A stretch of DNA of 64,000 bases from Sinosporangium album (GTDB lineage Bacteria; Actinomycetota; Actinomycetes; Streptosporangiales; Streptosporangiaceae). The notes under the pieces were generated by a model. The model did no database searches and was not told where the DNA came from. It worked only from the letters and a program-made list of their open reading frames with translations. The stretch covers positions 1 through 64,000 of the forward strand of contig NZ_FNCN01000026.1 in assembly GCF_900100605.1 (NCBI RefSeq), written 5' to 3'. Below, in pieces: positions 55,044 through 63,570 of the stretch; within the stretch, counting starts at the first letter, position 1; each line of letters starts with the position of its first letter. Both the position numbers and the translations under genes were made by a program.

Positions 55044-58000
55044 TTAGGGGTGGAAGGTGTCGAAGTAGTTCGCCGGCAGCTTGTTGAGGAAGGCCCGGGT
55101 GACGCCGGTCCAGCCGATGCGCACGAGGTCGTCCTTGCCGTCGCCGTCGAGGTCGGCGAACTGGATGTCCTTGGGGGGAAGGCCGCTGTCGTCGGCGATC
55201 CTGCCGATGTCGCGGTAGGTTCCGCCCGCTCCCGTGGCCCCTTCGTTGATCCAGGCCCGGGCGCCGCCCTTGGCGGTGATGAGGATCCGGTCGGCGCGTC
55301 TGTCGCCGTTGATGTCGGCGTACCGGATCTCCCGAGGCAGGACCAGCGGGCCGCTGATCCTCTTGGGCAGGTCCCATTTCCAGTAGCGCATGGTGGGGCC
55401 CTGGAACTGGAGGCCCTGGTTGTACCAGGCGGTCGTCGTGCCGTCCGGCTGGATCAGCAGGTAGTCGGTCCGCCCTCCTCCGGTGACGTCGGCGAACCGG
55501 ATCTTCGTGCTCGGGTTGATGACCAGGCGGTCTCCCTCGTCACCCCTGGATCTGACGTCGGCGGGGGGGACTCCCACCTCCTGCTTGCACATGCGTGAAC
55601 CGGACGGGTTGTCGGCGTTCCAGGTAAAGAGATTCACCCGGCCGTCCAGATGGACGACCATGCAGTCGGGGAAGCCGTCACCGTCCATGTCGCCGAAGCG
55701 CAGCATGTTGCCGACCGCCCCGGGCGCAGGCGTATACGAGTTCTGCCCCTCGACGAAGGGGACCCAGTTCGCCCCCGAAGGGCCGCCGTTCCACCAGAAC
55801 CGGAACTTCTGGTCCTTGTCGACCGCCACGAACTCGGCCTTGCGGTCCTTATTGATGTCGACCATCCAGAAGCGGGACGAGGAGGGGAACTGCTGGGACT
55901 GGATGACGCCGCGGTCCTGCCAGTTCGGGCCCAGGTTGAACGGCGTCGGCACGGGTAGGCCCGGGCCCTCGTCCTTGATGCCGCAGGGATGGGAACCCGC
56001 GTTCGGTGCCTGCGGGTTCGCCGTCCGGATCCACGACTTGCCGTTGGCCTGCTCGGCCGCCCTCACGAACGCGTTGCCGATCTTCTCGTAGCCCTGGTCA
56101 TTGGGGTGGATGGGGTCGGGGCCGAGATCGGACAGTCCCATTCCGGTCGTGTCCGCATACTCCACGCGCAGACCACGCGCCACGAGCCGGTTCACCATCG
56201 CGGGAATCTGGGCGGTGAACGCCTTTCCCCGCGCGTCCTCGTCGGGATTGCGCAGGGGCTGAATCCCGGCCACCAGAACGGTGACTCCCGGGGCGTCGGC
56301 GCTGACCTGCTCGATCAGCGCTTCCAGGCGGCCGATCGCGCCGTCCATCTGGTAGTTCTGGATGACGTCGTTGCCGCCGGCGAGAAGGGTGATGAGGTTG
56401 GGCTGGTAGGTCGTGACGGCGCATTTCGCCTTGCCGGCGATCTCGTTGATCCGGAACCCTCGCCAGCCTTCGGTCTCCCGGTCCGCCATTCGCCCTACCA
56501 GCAGCGAACCGACCCAGTCCACCCGGGGACTGGTGTCGTCGGCGCCCATGACCGCGGCCGGTGGGCCGCCCGACCCGCCGGCCTGTTCGGCGTTGCGGTT
56601 GGCGAGGTCACTGAACCCCTTGTCGGCGACGGCCCGGTAGCCGTTGCCGTGGGAGCTGCCTTCGCCGTAGGTGGTGGACGACCCCAGAGCCATCGCGCGG
56701 ATCGTCTGCGCGACCGTGTCGGATCCCGTGGAGAGCCAGTTGTGGAGCCACGCTCCGATCACGCCGTCGGTGAAGGCCTCGGCCATCTTCTGGTATCCGG
56801 CCTGGTTGGGATGCAGCCCGTCGGACAGGTCGGCGGTGGTCACATGGCGCATCCAGACCAGTTCGACATGCTTACCTTCCTCCTGCATCTGATTCACCAG
56901 CGCCGGAAGCTGCTCGTTGAACGCGTTGATCCTGGCCTGGACGGCGGGGTCGGCGGCGGGGATGAGGGTGGCCACCAGCACCGTGACGCCGGGGACGTCC
57001 TCAAGGATCTGGTCGATCAGACGCCGGAGCCGGGCGGGCGCGCCGGCCACGTCGGTGTTGTTCTTCATGTCGGTGGTGCCGGCCATCAGCGTCACCACGT
57101 TCGGATTCAGCGGCGGCAGGGAGGCGCGCAGCTTGTCGGCGATCTGATCGATCTCGTGGTCCGGGTATCCTTCGTGGTCCGGATCGGTCATCGTGCCTGA
57201 CCTCTGCGTTCCGGCGAAGTCCACCGATGTGAAGAGCCGCATCAGCCGGTCGGGCGGGTCACCCGGTCGAGGGCGCAGGGAGCGTGGCTCCCGGACCTGA
57301 TAGTCGCCGATAGCGTGCAAGAAGCCGTGCCGGAAGCCGTTGCCGTGGTCGACGCCGATGCCGCCCCAGGTCGGCCCGTCACCCACCGGCGTCACGCTCA
57401 CGTGCTGCGACGGTGACGGCTGCGGCGGGGGGCGGCTCGTACGTGTCCACGGCCCGATCCCGACCCCCAGGTGGTCGCCAGGGCCGGGCAGAGCCTCAAC
57501 CCTTCCAGGCGCGCGCGGGAGGTCGGAGACGAAGTAATCCAACTCTAGACCCTGCCAATGGGTGGCCTGGCCGCTGCGGTAGATGCGCGCCGTCGCCGGC
57601 ATGTCGGCGGCGGCTCTCAGATTTTCGGGCTCCATGTTGAAGTCGGCGCCGATCACATAGTGCTCGCCGCCCCGGACGTTGCTGGCCCAGGCGGCGATGT
57701 CGCGCACCATCATCGCGGCGTCGCGGCCCGCGCCATTGCCTTGCTGGTCTCCCGGGTAGGCGTGGAAGGTGAAATACCAGGTGTCACCGAACAGCAGACC
57801 CAGCGCAGGGCGTCCGCCGCCCGGGTGCGGGTTGCGCAGGACCGCTACCTCGTCCGGCTCCCACCGGGTGACGATCGCGCTATTGACCCGGCCACCGATG
57901 TGGGTGCCCCCGGCGGTGTCGGTCTGAAGGAAGTAGACGTGATAGTCGATACGGTCGCCGAGGGGCTGCCACGTGCCGTGCTGGACATAGCCCGCCTGCC

Positions 58001-58403
58001 CCGGACGGGTGGCGTCCCACACGATGTTCGGCGCACGTGCGGCGCTTGGCGGCAGTCCGGGCCCCGCCTCCTGAAGCATCACCACATCGGCTCTGCTCGC
58101 GTACCAGGCGATCCTATTCGTCCACTTGGCCCCGATCGGGGCCCTGACGTTCGAGCCCTCCATGTTGTTGGTGATGACCGAAGTCTGATCCAGCCGCGCG
58201 GCGTGCGCGGCCGGGGCGTTCTGGCCCACCGCTGTCAACGTCCCGGCGAGGGCCGTCAGCGCCAGCGCCGCCACGCGCAGCCGCCGTAACGCCCGCCGGA
58301 CCGGCCGCGGCCCGGCCGACGGCGGCGGGCTGGTCCCTCTGGCGCCCTTCCGGGCGTGTTTTCTCAGAAACCTCACTGGCCAGCATCCCTTCTCATATCG
58401 CAC
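55044..58403 (-). CDS. Giant secreted multi-domain protein: EEP nuclease/phosphatase fold, two SGNH domains, FG-GAP repeats
   Basis: The product has 1119 residues. Residues 1-69 are a long signal region ending AHAA. Residues 70-320 form an endonuclease/exonuclease/phosphatase (CdtB-like) domain with Asn80, Glu112 (MLQEAG), His214, Asp254 and Asn256 (GADFNMEP), Asp310 and His311. Residues 335-555 are an SGNH-like domain whose block I is GDG (341-343), so its Ser is lost, though DGLH (528) remains. Residues 570-790 are a second SGNH domain with GSS (574-576) and DPIH (763). Residues 845-1119 hold FG-GAP repeats such as RFGDMDGDGFPDCMVVH. It may cut nucleic acids or lipids outside the cell. Neighbours give no clue. 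Confidence 0.85.
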   Translation of the reverse strand: MRYEKGCWPVRFLRKHARKGARGTSPPPSAGPRPVRRALRRLRVAALALTALAGTLTAVGQNAPAAHAARLDQTSVITNNMEGSNVRAPIGAKWTNRIAWYASRADVVMLQEAGPGLPPSAARAPNIVWDATRPGQAGYVQHGTWQPLGDRIDYHVYFLQTDTAGGTHIGGRVNSAIVTRWEPDEVAVLRNPHPGGGRPALGLLFGDTWYFTFHAYPGDQQGNGAGRDAAMMVRDIAAWASNVRGGEHYVIGADFNMEPENLRAAADMPATARIYRSGQATHWQGLELDYFVSDLPRAPGRVEALPGPGDHLGVGIGPWTRTSRPPPQPSPSQHVSVTPVGDGPTWGGIGVDHGNGFRHGFLHAIGDYQVREPRSLRPRPGDPPDRLMRLFTSVDFAGTQRSGTMTDPDHEGYPDHEIDQIADKLRASLPPLNPNVVTLMAGTTDMKNNTDVAGAPARLRRLIDQILEDVPGVTVLVATLIPAADPAVQARINAFNEQLPALVNQMQEEGKHVELVWMRHVTTADLSDGLHPNQAGYQKMAEAFTDGVIGAWLHNWLSTGSDTVAQTIRAMALGSSTTYGEGSSHGNGYRAVADKGFSDLANRNAEQAGGSGGPPAAVMGADDTSPRVDWVGSLLVGRMADRETEGWRGFRINEIAGKAKCAVTTYQPNLITLLAGGNDVIQNYQMDGAIGRLEALIEQVSADAPGVTVLVAGIQPLRNPDEDARGKAFTAQIPAMVNRLVARGLRVEYADTTGMGLSDLGPDPIHPNDQGYEKIGNAFVRAAEQANGKSWIRTANPQAPNAGSHPCGIKDEGPGLPVPTPFNLGPNWQDRGVIQSQQFPSSSRFWMVDINKDRKAEFVAVDKDQKFRFWWNGGPSGANWVPFVEGQNSYTPAPGAVGNMLRFGDMDGDGFPDCMVVHLDGRVNLFTWNADNPSGSRMCKQEVGVPPADVRSRGDEGDRLVINPSTKIRFADVTGGGRTDYLLIQPDGTTTAWYNQGLQFQGPTMRYWKWDLPKRISGPLVLPREIRYADINGDRRADRILITAKGGARAWINEGATGAGGTYRDIGRIADDSGLPPKDIQFADLDGDGKDDLVRIGWTGVTRAFLNKLPANYFDTFHP

Positions 58404-58851
58404 TCAACCGGCTAAAAACGATCTTGGCACTAATATGTCAACATCACGCTGGCATTGCCCGAATTTTCGGGATTGGAGTTTGGTTCGAGGCGGCGGTGAT
58501 GCCACCAGAAGGTGAGCGCACCGCCGCACGCCTGCCCGCGTGACGACGGCGGGCCTATCCCCGTCAGGACGCGGTGATCACGTCAGCACCCCGTTGCACG
58601 TCCCCACTCAAGGATCAGGCGCCTGGTCGGTGAGCACGCCAATGCCAAAGTGAATCACCGTGGAGAGCCATCAACCAGGGCTCAAACAGGCCCTCTCAGG
58701 ACCAGGTATCCCCTTGACATTGCTCGTCCCCGTCTAGTCGGTGAGCAGCCGCTGGGAGACCTTGAGCTGGATCCGATGCCCCGGCCACATCGGAGGGGGA
58801 GAGTACGGCACAGCGCATGGCAGCGGCCGGTGTTCATGCGCCCATACGGGC
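58404..58851. other. Intergenic region, no gene supported
   Basis: The first 100 bases upstream of the giant secreted protein are locally AT-rich and probably hold its promoter. Beyond that no frame with family features is seen. Confidence 0.4.
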
Positions 58852-59078
58852 CTTCACCGTTGCGTTGGGCGGAAGATGCACTGTTCGCGGTCGCCGAAGA
58901 GGTTGTCGACGAAGATGCGGAGTCGGGTCTACCGCCTGCCGCACCTCTGGTCGGCGGCGCTGGCCACACCGGGCGGCCCGCTCACCGCCATGGCCACCGC
59001 CCGCGCGTCCGCTCCGGTCTGACGCGGACCTGGAAGGACTCGGGCATGTCGCTGGGCCATACCGCGTCACGGAGTACC
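58852..59078 (-). pseudogene. Decayed duplicate of the FtsX-ECD-like gene
   Basis: This stretch aligns with 53715-53940. Shared text on the minus strand is PSDMPESFQVRV, and at the DNA level long matches such as ACGCGGACCTGGAAGGACTC are seen. The C-terminal half only is present, with frameshifts and no start. It marks an old duplication event that spans the giant protein gene. Confidence 0.65.
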
Positions 59079-59224
59079 ACAACCACCGGCACTGCCATTC
59101 TGGGATCGGGCTGCACACGGCATTCTCGGTCCATATGACCGGCGCGGCCGGTTCCGCCCTCGCTCTCGCCGACCACGGTGAGATCCCCGCGCCCTCCGTG
59201 ACCGACCCGTGGGACGCGCTGCTC

Positions 59225-60445
59225 CTACTGTCGTAGATCCCCACCACGCATGGCGATCATGACGGTGCTGTCCTTCTTCTCCAGCACCAGCCACGAGTCC
59301 GGCCGGGGATGCGTCCCGGTGGGGTGGACCTCCACCGACACCGTCATGCGCGGCCCGCCGTCGGCGTTCCACGCACCGATCTGCGCGGCGACCTGCTCGG
59401 CCAACTCCTGACTGTCCGGCCCGTACGCGGCCACTCCGATCTGCGAGAAGTCCGCCGTGACGGTCAGGTACGCGACCGTCCCGCCGCTGACCACCCCCAT
59501 GCTGCCCCAGGGGAACAGCGGCGACGCGATCCGCCCGGCGTCGGCGGCGTCCCGCGAGATGAGAACACGGCAGAAGCCAGACATCCTGGCCAACCAGAAA
59601 TCCAGGATCTCCGGCATGACGAACCCGACTCCGGTCCACACGGCCGCCCCCGGATACTCCAGAGCCCGGCCGGCGGCTTCGGCGTCGACCGGAGCACCGT
59701 CGTCGATCCGCAGCAGCAGATCGCCGTCCTTCCCACCCACCCACACATTCTGCTCCGACACCGCGTCCCCACCCCGCAACGGGATAAACCCACACGGCAC
59801 CAACGACTCACTTCGCAGCACCTCGCCGTCGCGCCGCAGCGCGACCGACCGCGTCAGCCCCGCCATCCGCAGCGGAACCAGAAGAAGCCCGCCGTCCACG
59901 AGTTGCTCACGCCACGCGTCGCACACATCCCACGCCCCGGCCGTCACGATGATCCGGTCGTAGGGCGCGCTCGCATCCCAGCCCAACGCGCCGTCACCGA
60001 CGACGAGCTCCACCGCATAACCGGTCCGGCTCAACGCCTCCCGCGCGCTACCGGCCACGTCATCGTCGAACTCGATACTCGTGACGAAACCAGATGAGCC
60101 GACCAGTAGCGCGAGCAACGCCGCGTTGTAACCGGTCCCAGTCCCGATCTCCAAGACCCGGTGACCTTCGCGGACATCGAGCTGTTCCAACATCGTCGCG
60201 ACCACCCCTGGCGCTGACGCCGAACTGATCGCCACACCCGCCTCATCGCGATGGGTCACCACTGGCCCGGAACCGTACGCTTCCGCCAACGCCGAACCCG
60301 GCACGAAAGCGTCACGGGGAACTTCCCCCATGACCGCGGCCACCGCCGCCGAACGGATCGCGCCCTCGCCCCGCAGCCGGCCGACCATCGCCTCGCGGAG
60401 TTCCTTCGCGCTGGGGCCTGACGAGCTCAACACGTGTGAGTCCAC
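59225..60445 (-). CDS. PCMT-type methyltransferase (FxLD-system-like)
   Basis: The product has 406 residues from GTG 60445. The N-terminal part is a protein-isoaspartate-methyltransferase-like domain with motif I VLEIGTGTGYNAALLALLVG and the preceding GVAISSASAPGVVATMLEQL. A 180-residue C-terminal extension follows, which I recall from methyltransferases of lanthipeptide-type FxLD systems (EYPGAAVWTGVGFVMPEI, then GSMGVVSGGTVAYLTVTADF). Those modify aspartate or related residues in a ribosomal peptide. No precursor with an F-x-L-D motif and no lanthionine synthetase are seen in the window, so it may be an orphan or act on another protein. Confidence 0.8.
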   Translation of the reverse strand: MDSHVLSSSGPSAKELREAMVGRLRGEGAIRSAAVAAVMGEVPRDAFVPGSALAEAYGSGPVVTHRDEAGVAISSASAPGVVATMLEQLDVREGHRVLEIGTGTGYNAALLALLVGSSGFVTSIEFDDDVAGSAREALSRTGYAVELVVGDGALGWDASAPYDRIIVTAGAWDVCDAWREQLVDGGLLLVPLRMAGLTRSVALRRDGEVLRSESLVPCGFIPLRGGDAVSEQNVWVGGKDGDLLLRIDDGAPVDAEAAGRALEYPGAAVWTGVGFVMPEILDFWLARMSGFCRVLISRDAADAGRIASPLFPWGSMGVVSGGTVAYLTVTADFSQIGVAAYGPDSQELAEQVAAQIGAWNADGGPRMTVSVEVHPTGTHPRPDSWLVLEKKDSTVMIAMRGGDLRQ

Positions 60446-60866
60446 TCATCGAAGAGCAGTTCAACGCCTCGCCGATCATGAGGTCCTCGGTCCCATCCGC
60501 AGCCGGATGTCTCGGTGATCGCGGCCGTCGCTCCGAGCCACCGAAGACTCTCTCGACGTGCCTCACGTGCCTTGTCGAGCCGAAGCCGCCAGGACCTGCG
60601 AGAGAGGGTTTGACACCTGAGATAACGGTGACACCGTGCGCCCTCTCGAGGTTGGCGTGTCCTCCGGGCGTTGGCGTCGATCACAAGTCCAGCTCCCGTT
60701 GGGCGGGGCGCAGGGGCCGCCAGCCGCCGGAGAGCTTGGCCGGCTCGGCTCGAGTCCATGGAAATCGCCTCGAAGAAGTTGATGTTCTCGCTGTGGTAAG
60801 GCGAGATGTGAGCCAACAACTCACGACACCCGTTATCACGCGAATCCCGCGGATTGAGCTGACCGG
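60446..60866. other. Gap without a supported gene
   Basis: A minus-strand frame from 60819 to 60427 (about 130 codons, Arg-rich) overlaps the methyltransferase start and has no family features. No convincing precursor peptide is seen in either strand. Confidence 0.35.
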
Positions 60867-61583
60867 TCAGATGTTGAGTTGGGTGGCTATGCCGCTGATG
60901 ACGTATTCGAGGCCGGTTTCGAATTGCCAGTCGGTGTCGTCCTTGCGGGTGGCCTCGCGGGCGTAACGGAGGAGGGCGGGGTAGCGGCCGGTGTTCATGA
61001 ACCAGGTCATGGCGGGGGCGAGCCCGTGCCGCATCTCGTCGCCGGTGGTCCAGCCTTCATGCTGCATGAGTGCCTGCTGGGAGATCTCGATCTGGAGTAT
61101 GCCGTGCGCGTAGGCGGTGACGGTGCGGAAGACGGCCATGGTCGTGTCGGTGGTGAGGCCCAGTCCCTCGAAAGCCCGCAGGGAGCGTTCGGTCACGGCC
61201 AGCCGGTTGGGGGTGAGCACGAGGTGGGGGTCGGAGGGGAGGTGCATCAGCCACGGGTGCTTGAGGACCATGGCACGGACGTTGACGGCGCAGGAGTGTG
61301 CGACGTCTCGCCAGTTATCGCCTTCGGGGGGCAGGTGTTCGCCGTAGACCTGGTCGACCATGAGGGCAAGGACATCGCTTTTGCCGGACACATAGCGGTA
61401 TGCGGCCATGGGGGCGACGCCGAGTTCGGTGGCGAGCCGTCGCATGGTGATGGCGTCGAGCCCTTCGGAGTCGGCGATGCCGACGGCGACGGAGGCGATC
61501 CGCAGGGGCGACAGGGCTTGCCGCGGGGCTGAGGGGGGCCGGGCGATCCGCGCCCAGAGCGGTTCGTCATGTTCCGCGGGCAT
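60867..61583 (-). CDS. TetR-family regulator of the MFS pump
   Basis: The product has 238 residues from ATG 61583 with GGGAGGGG. The HTH reads AITMRRLATELGVAPMAAYR and YVSGKSDVLALMVDQVYGEH, and a TetR_C_1-type (TetR-like) effector domain follows. It is divergent from a DHA2-type pump. The 10-base inverted repeat at 61605-61633 lies between the two, directly upstream of its start. Drug-induced derepression is the natural model. Confidence 0.92.
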   Translation of the reverse strand: MPAEHDEPLWARIARPPSAPRQALSPLRIASVAVGIADSEGLDAITMRRLATELGVAPMAAYRYVSGKSDVLALMVDQVYGEHLPPEGDNWRDVAHSCAVNVRAMVLKHPWLMHLPSDPHLVLTPNRLAVTERSLRAFEGLGLTTDTTMAVFRTVTAYAHGILQIEISQQALMQHEGWTTGDEMRHGLAPAMTWFMNTGRYPALLRYAREATRKDDTDWQFETGLEYVISGIATQLNI

Positions 61584-61604
61584 AGGCCCCTCCCTTCCTG
61601 TTGT

Positions 61605-61633
61605 GTACAACGTATCAGATGTGTACGTTGTAC
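61605..61633. promoter_or_regulatory. Operator between TetR and MFS pump
   Basis: GTACAACGTA (61605-61614) and its exact complement (61624-61633) are separated by nine bases. A related GTA-rich segment follows near 61645. Toward the pump TTGTAC (61629) and TACACA (61651) could serve as -35 and -10 elements. Confidence 0.7.
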
Positions 61634-61670
61634 TCGTTAAGATACGGCGTACACATCATACGAGGGTCAT

Positions 61671-61814
61671 ATGAACCTGAAGCCCGGCCACACCACGCAC
61701 ACCCGCCCCGAAGAGGTCCTGACCGAGAGGGGGCTACGCCGACCCGCACGACCGCCGGGGACGCGGGCCGACCCGGTCGGCTGCGCCGCGCCGTACGGGA
61801 GTCGGCGTTCATGA
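61671..61814 (+). CDS. Possible small upstream gene coupled to the MFS pump
   Basis: ATG 61671 opens 47 codons (MNLKPGHTTHTRPEEVLTER and onwards), ending in a TGA overlapping the pump start by ATGA. A GAGGG lies a few bases upstream. It could be a leader that couples translation to the pump, or chance. No family is recalled. Confidence 0.3.
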   Translation: MNLKPGHTTHTRPEEVLTERGLRRPARPPGTRADPVGCAAPYGSRRS

Positions 61815-63406
61815 AGCAGAAGTCCCTCTATCTCGGCCTCTTCGGCCTCATGCTCGGCATGTTCCTCGCCATGCTGGACGGCTTGATCGTCGGTACGGCG
61901 CTGCCCACGATCGTGGGCGAGCTCGGCGGGCTGAACCTCCTGTCGTGGGTGGTGACCGCGTACCTGGTGGCAGCGGCGGTAACGACCCCGCTCTGGGGCA
62001 AGTTCGGCGACATGTTCGGCCGCAAGGGCATGTTCATCGCCTCGATCGTGATCTTCCTTATCGGTTCTGCTCTGGCCGGCATGTCCCAGGACATGGGCCA
62101 GCTCATCGCCTTCCGCGCGGTACAGGGGCTCGGCGCGGGCGGATTGATGGTGGGCGCGTTCGCGATCATCGCCGTGCTGGTGCCGCCGCGTGAGAGCGGC
62201 AGACTCCAGTCGATCATCGGGGTGATGATGCCGGTCGCCTTCGTCGGCGGCCCCCTGCTCGGCGGGCTGTTGACGGACTATTTCAGCTGGCGCTGGACGT
62301 TCTATGTGAACCTGCCCCTTGGAGCCATCGCCCTTCTGATCATCGCCACGCAGATCCGGTTGAAGCCTGAGCGCATCAAGGCCCGTATCGACTACGCCGG
62401 CGCGGCGCTCCTCACGATCGCGATCGTCGCGCTGACGCTGCTGGCGAGCTGGGCGGGCACGACCTACGCCTGGGCATCACCGCAGATCCTCGGGTTGGGT
62501 GTGGTCGCCGCCGCGTCGATCGCGGCCTTCGTGTGGGTGGAACGGCGGGCCGAGGAGCCGGTCATCCCTCCCCGCCTGTTCGCCAACCGCAACTTCACCC
62601 TGTCGCAGATCCTCAGTTTCCTCGCCGGTGCGGCCATGATGACCCTGACGAACTACTTGCCGCAGTACATGCAGTTCGTTCAGGGAGCCTCGCCCACCAC
62701 CAGCGGCCTGCTGCTCCTGCCGCTGATGTTCGGCATGCTCACCGCGCAGCTCACCATCGGCCACCTCATCACACGCAACGGGAAGTATCGGCTGTATCCC
62801 ATCCTGGGAGGCGGGCTGCTGGTCGTCGGGGCGCTGAGTCTGCTGCTGCTCACCCCCTCGACGGGTACGGCTGTCGCCTCGGCTCTCACCATCACCGCCG
62901 GGGCCGGTATGGGGCTGGTGATGCAGAGCGCCATGCTGCTCACGATGACCAGTGCCGACCGTCGCGACATGGGGGCGGCGAGCGGAACCGTCAACCTGCT
63001 CCGCACCATCGGCGGTTCCCTGGGCATCGCCCTGCTGGGCGCGGTCTACGTCGACCGGCTGGCGTCCGACCTGACCGCGTCGCTCGGCCCGGGGGAGGCG
63101 CACCGGCTCGTGGACGCCGGGGCCGAGATGACGCCCGCGCTCCTGCACACCCTGCCGGACGCCGTGCGCGACGCCTACGCGGCCGCCGTCACCAACGGCC
63201 TCCACGGCATCGTCATCGGCATCGCGGTCGTCTCCCTGATCGCCTTCGCGTTCGCCTGGTTCATCCGTGAAGTCCCCCTGCCCAAAGACAGTCCCACCGA
63301 CAGCCCGGCGGGCGTCCCCGCCGACGGAGCCACCGAGGGGGCGACCGGCGTTCCCGCCGCGTCGGTCAAGGGCGGTACGGCACAGGCCGGCATGGCGGCC
63401 GACTGA
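61811..63406 (+). CDS. MFS multidrug transporter, DHA2 type
   Basis: The product has 531 residues from ATG 61811 (MKQKSLYLGLFGLMLGMFLA). Blocks typical of 14-span drug exporters are LDGLIVGTALPTIVGELGGL, WGKFGDMFGRKGMFIASIVI (motif A), VQGLGAGGLMVGAFAIIAVL and AFVGGPLLGGLLTDYFSWRW (motif C). A polar tail of about 45 residues is rich in Pro/Gly/Ala. It is probably repressed by the divergent TetR. Confidence 0.93.
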   Translation: MKQKSLYLGLFGLMLGMFLAMLDGLIVGTALPTIVGELGGLNLLSWVVTAYLVAAAVTTPLWGKFGDMFGRKGMFIASIVIFLIGSALAGMSQDMGQLIAFRAVQGLGAGGLMVGAFAIIAVLVPPRESGRLQSIIGVMMPVAFVGGPLLGGLLTDYFSWRWTFYVNLPLGAIALLIIATQIRLKPERIKARIDYAGAALLTIAIVALTLLASWAGTTYAWASPQILGLGVVAAASIAAFVWVERRAEEPVIPPRLFANRNFTLSQILSFLAGAAMMTLTNYLPQYMQFVQGASPTTSGLLLLPLMFGMLTAQLTIGHLITRNGKYRLYPILGGGLLVVGALSLLLLTPSTGTAVASALTITAGAGMGLVMQSAMLLTMTSADRRDMGAASGTVNLLRTIGGSLGIALLGAVYVDRLASDLTASLGPGEAHRLVDAGAEMTPALLHTLPDAVRDAYAAAVTNGLHGIVIGIAVVSLIAFAFAWFIREVPLPKDSPTDSPAGVPADGATEGATGVPAASVKGGTAQAGMAAD

Positions 63407-63458
63407 GCCGACTGAACGGTGTACGGCGTCAGCCGTACGGCCGCCTGGAGAGATGTAG

Positions 63459-63494
63459 ATCGATGTCGCGGGCCGCGCCACCCGCGACATCGAT
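63459..63494. terminator. Bidirectional terminator
   Basis: Exact 14-base arms (ATCGATGTCGCGGG and complement) enclose an 8-base loop between the convergent pump and ligase genes. The position fits termination of both. Confidence 0.75.
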
Positions 63495-63570
63495 GTCCGC
63501 GTCAGACGTTTTCTGTGCTCTTGTCGCTGTCGACGGGCACGGCGTCTGAGGGTGTCTCGTGCGTGAATGG

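Noticed and set aside
60427..60819. Arg-rich frame as peptide precursor for the FxLD-type methyltransferase
   Set aside because: No F-x-L-D motif, no Cys/Ser/Thr-rich core, and it overlaps the methyltransferase start.
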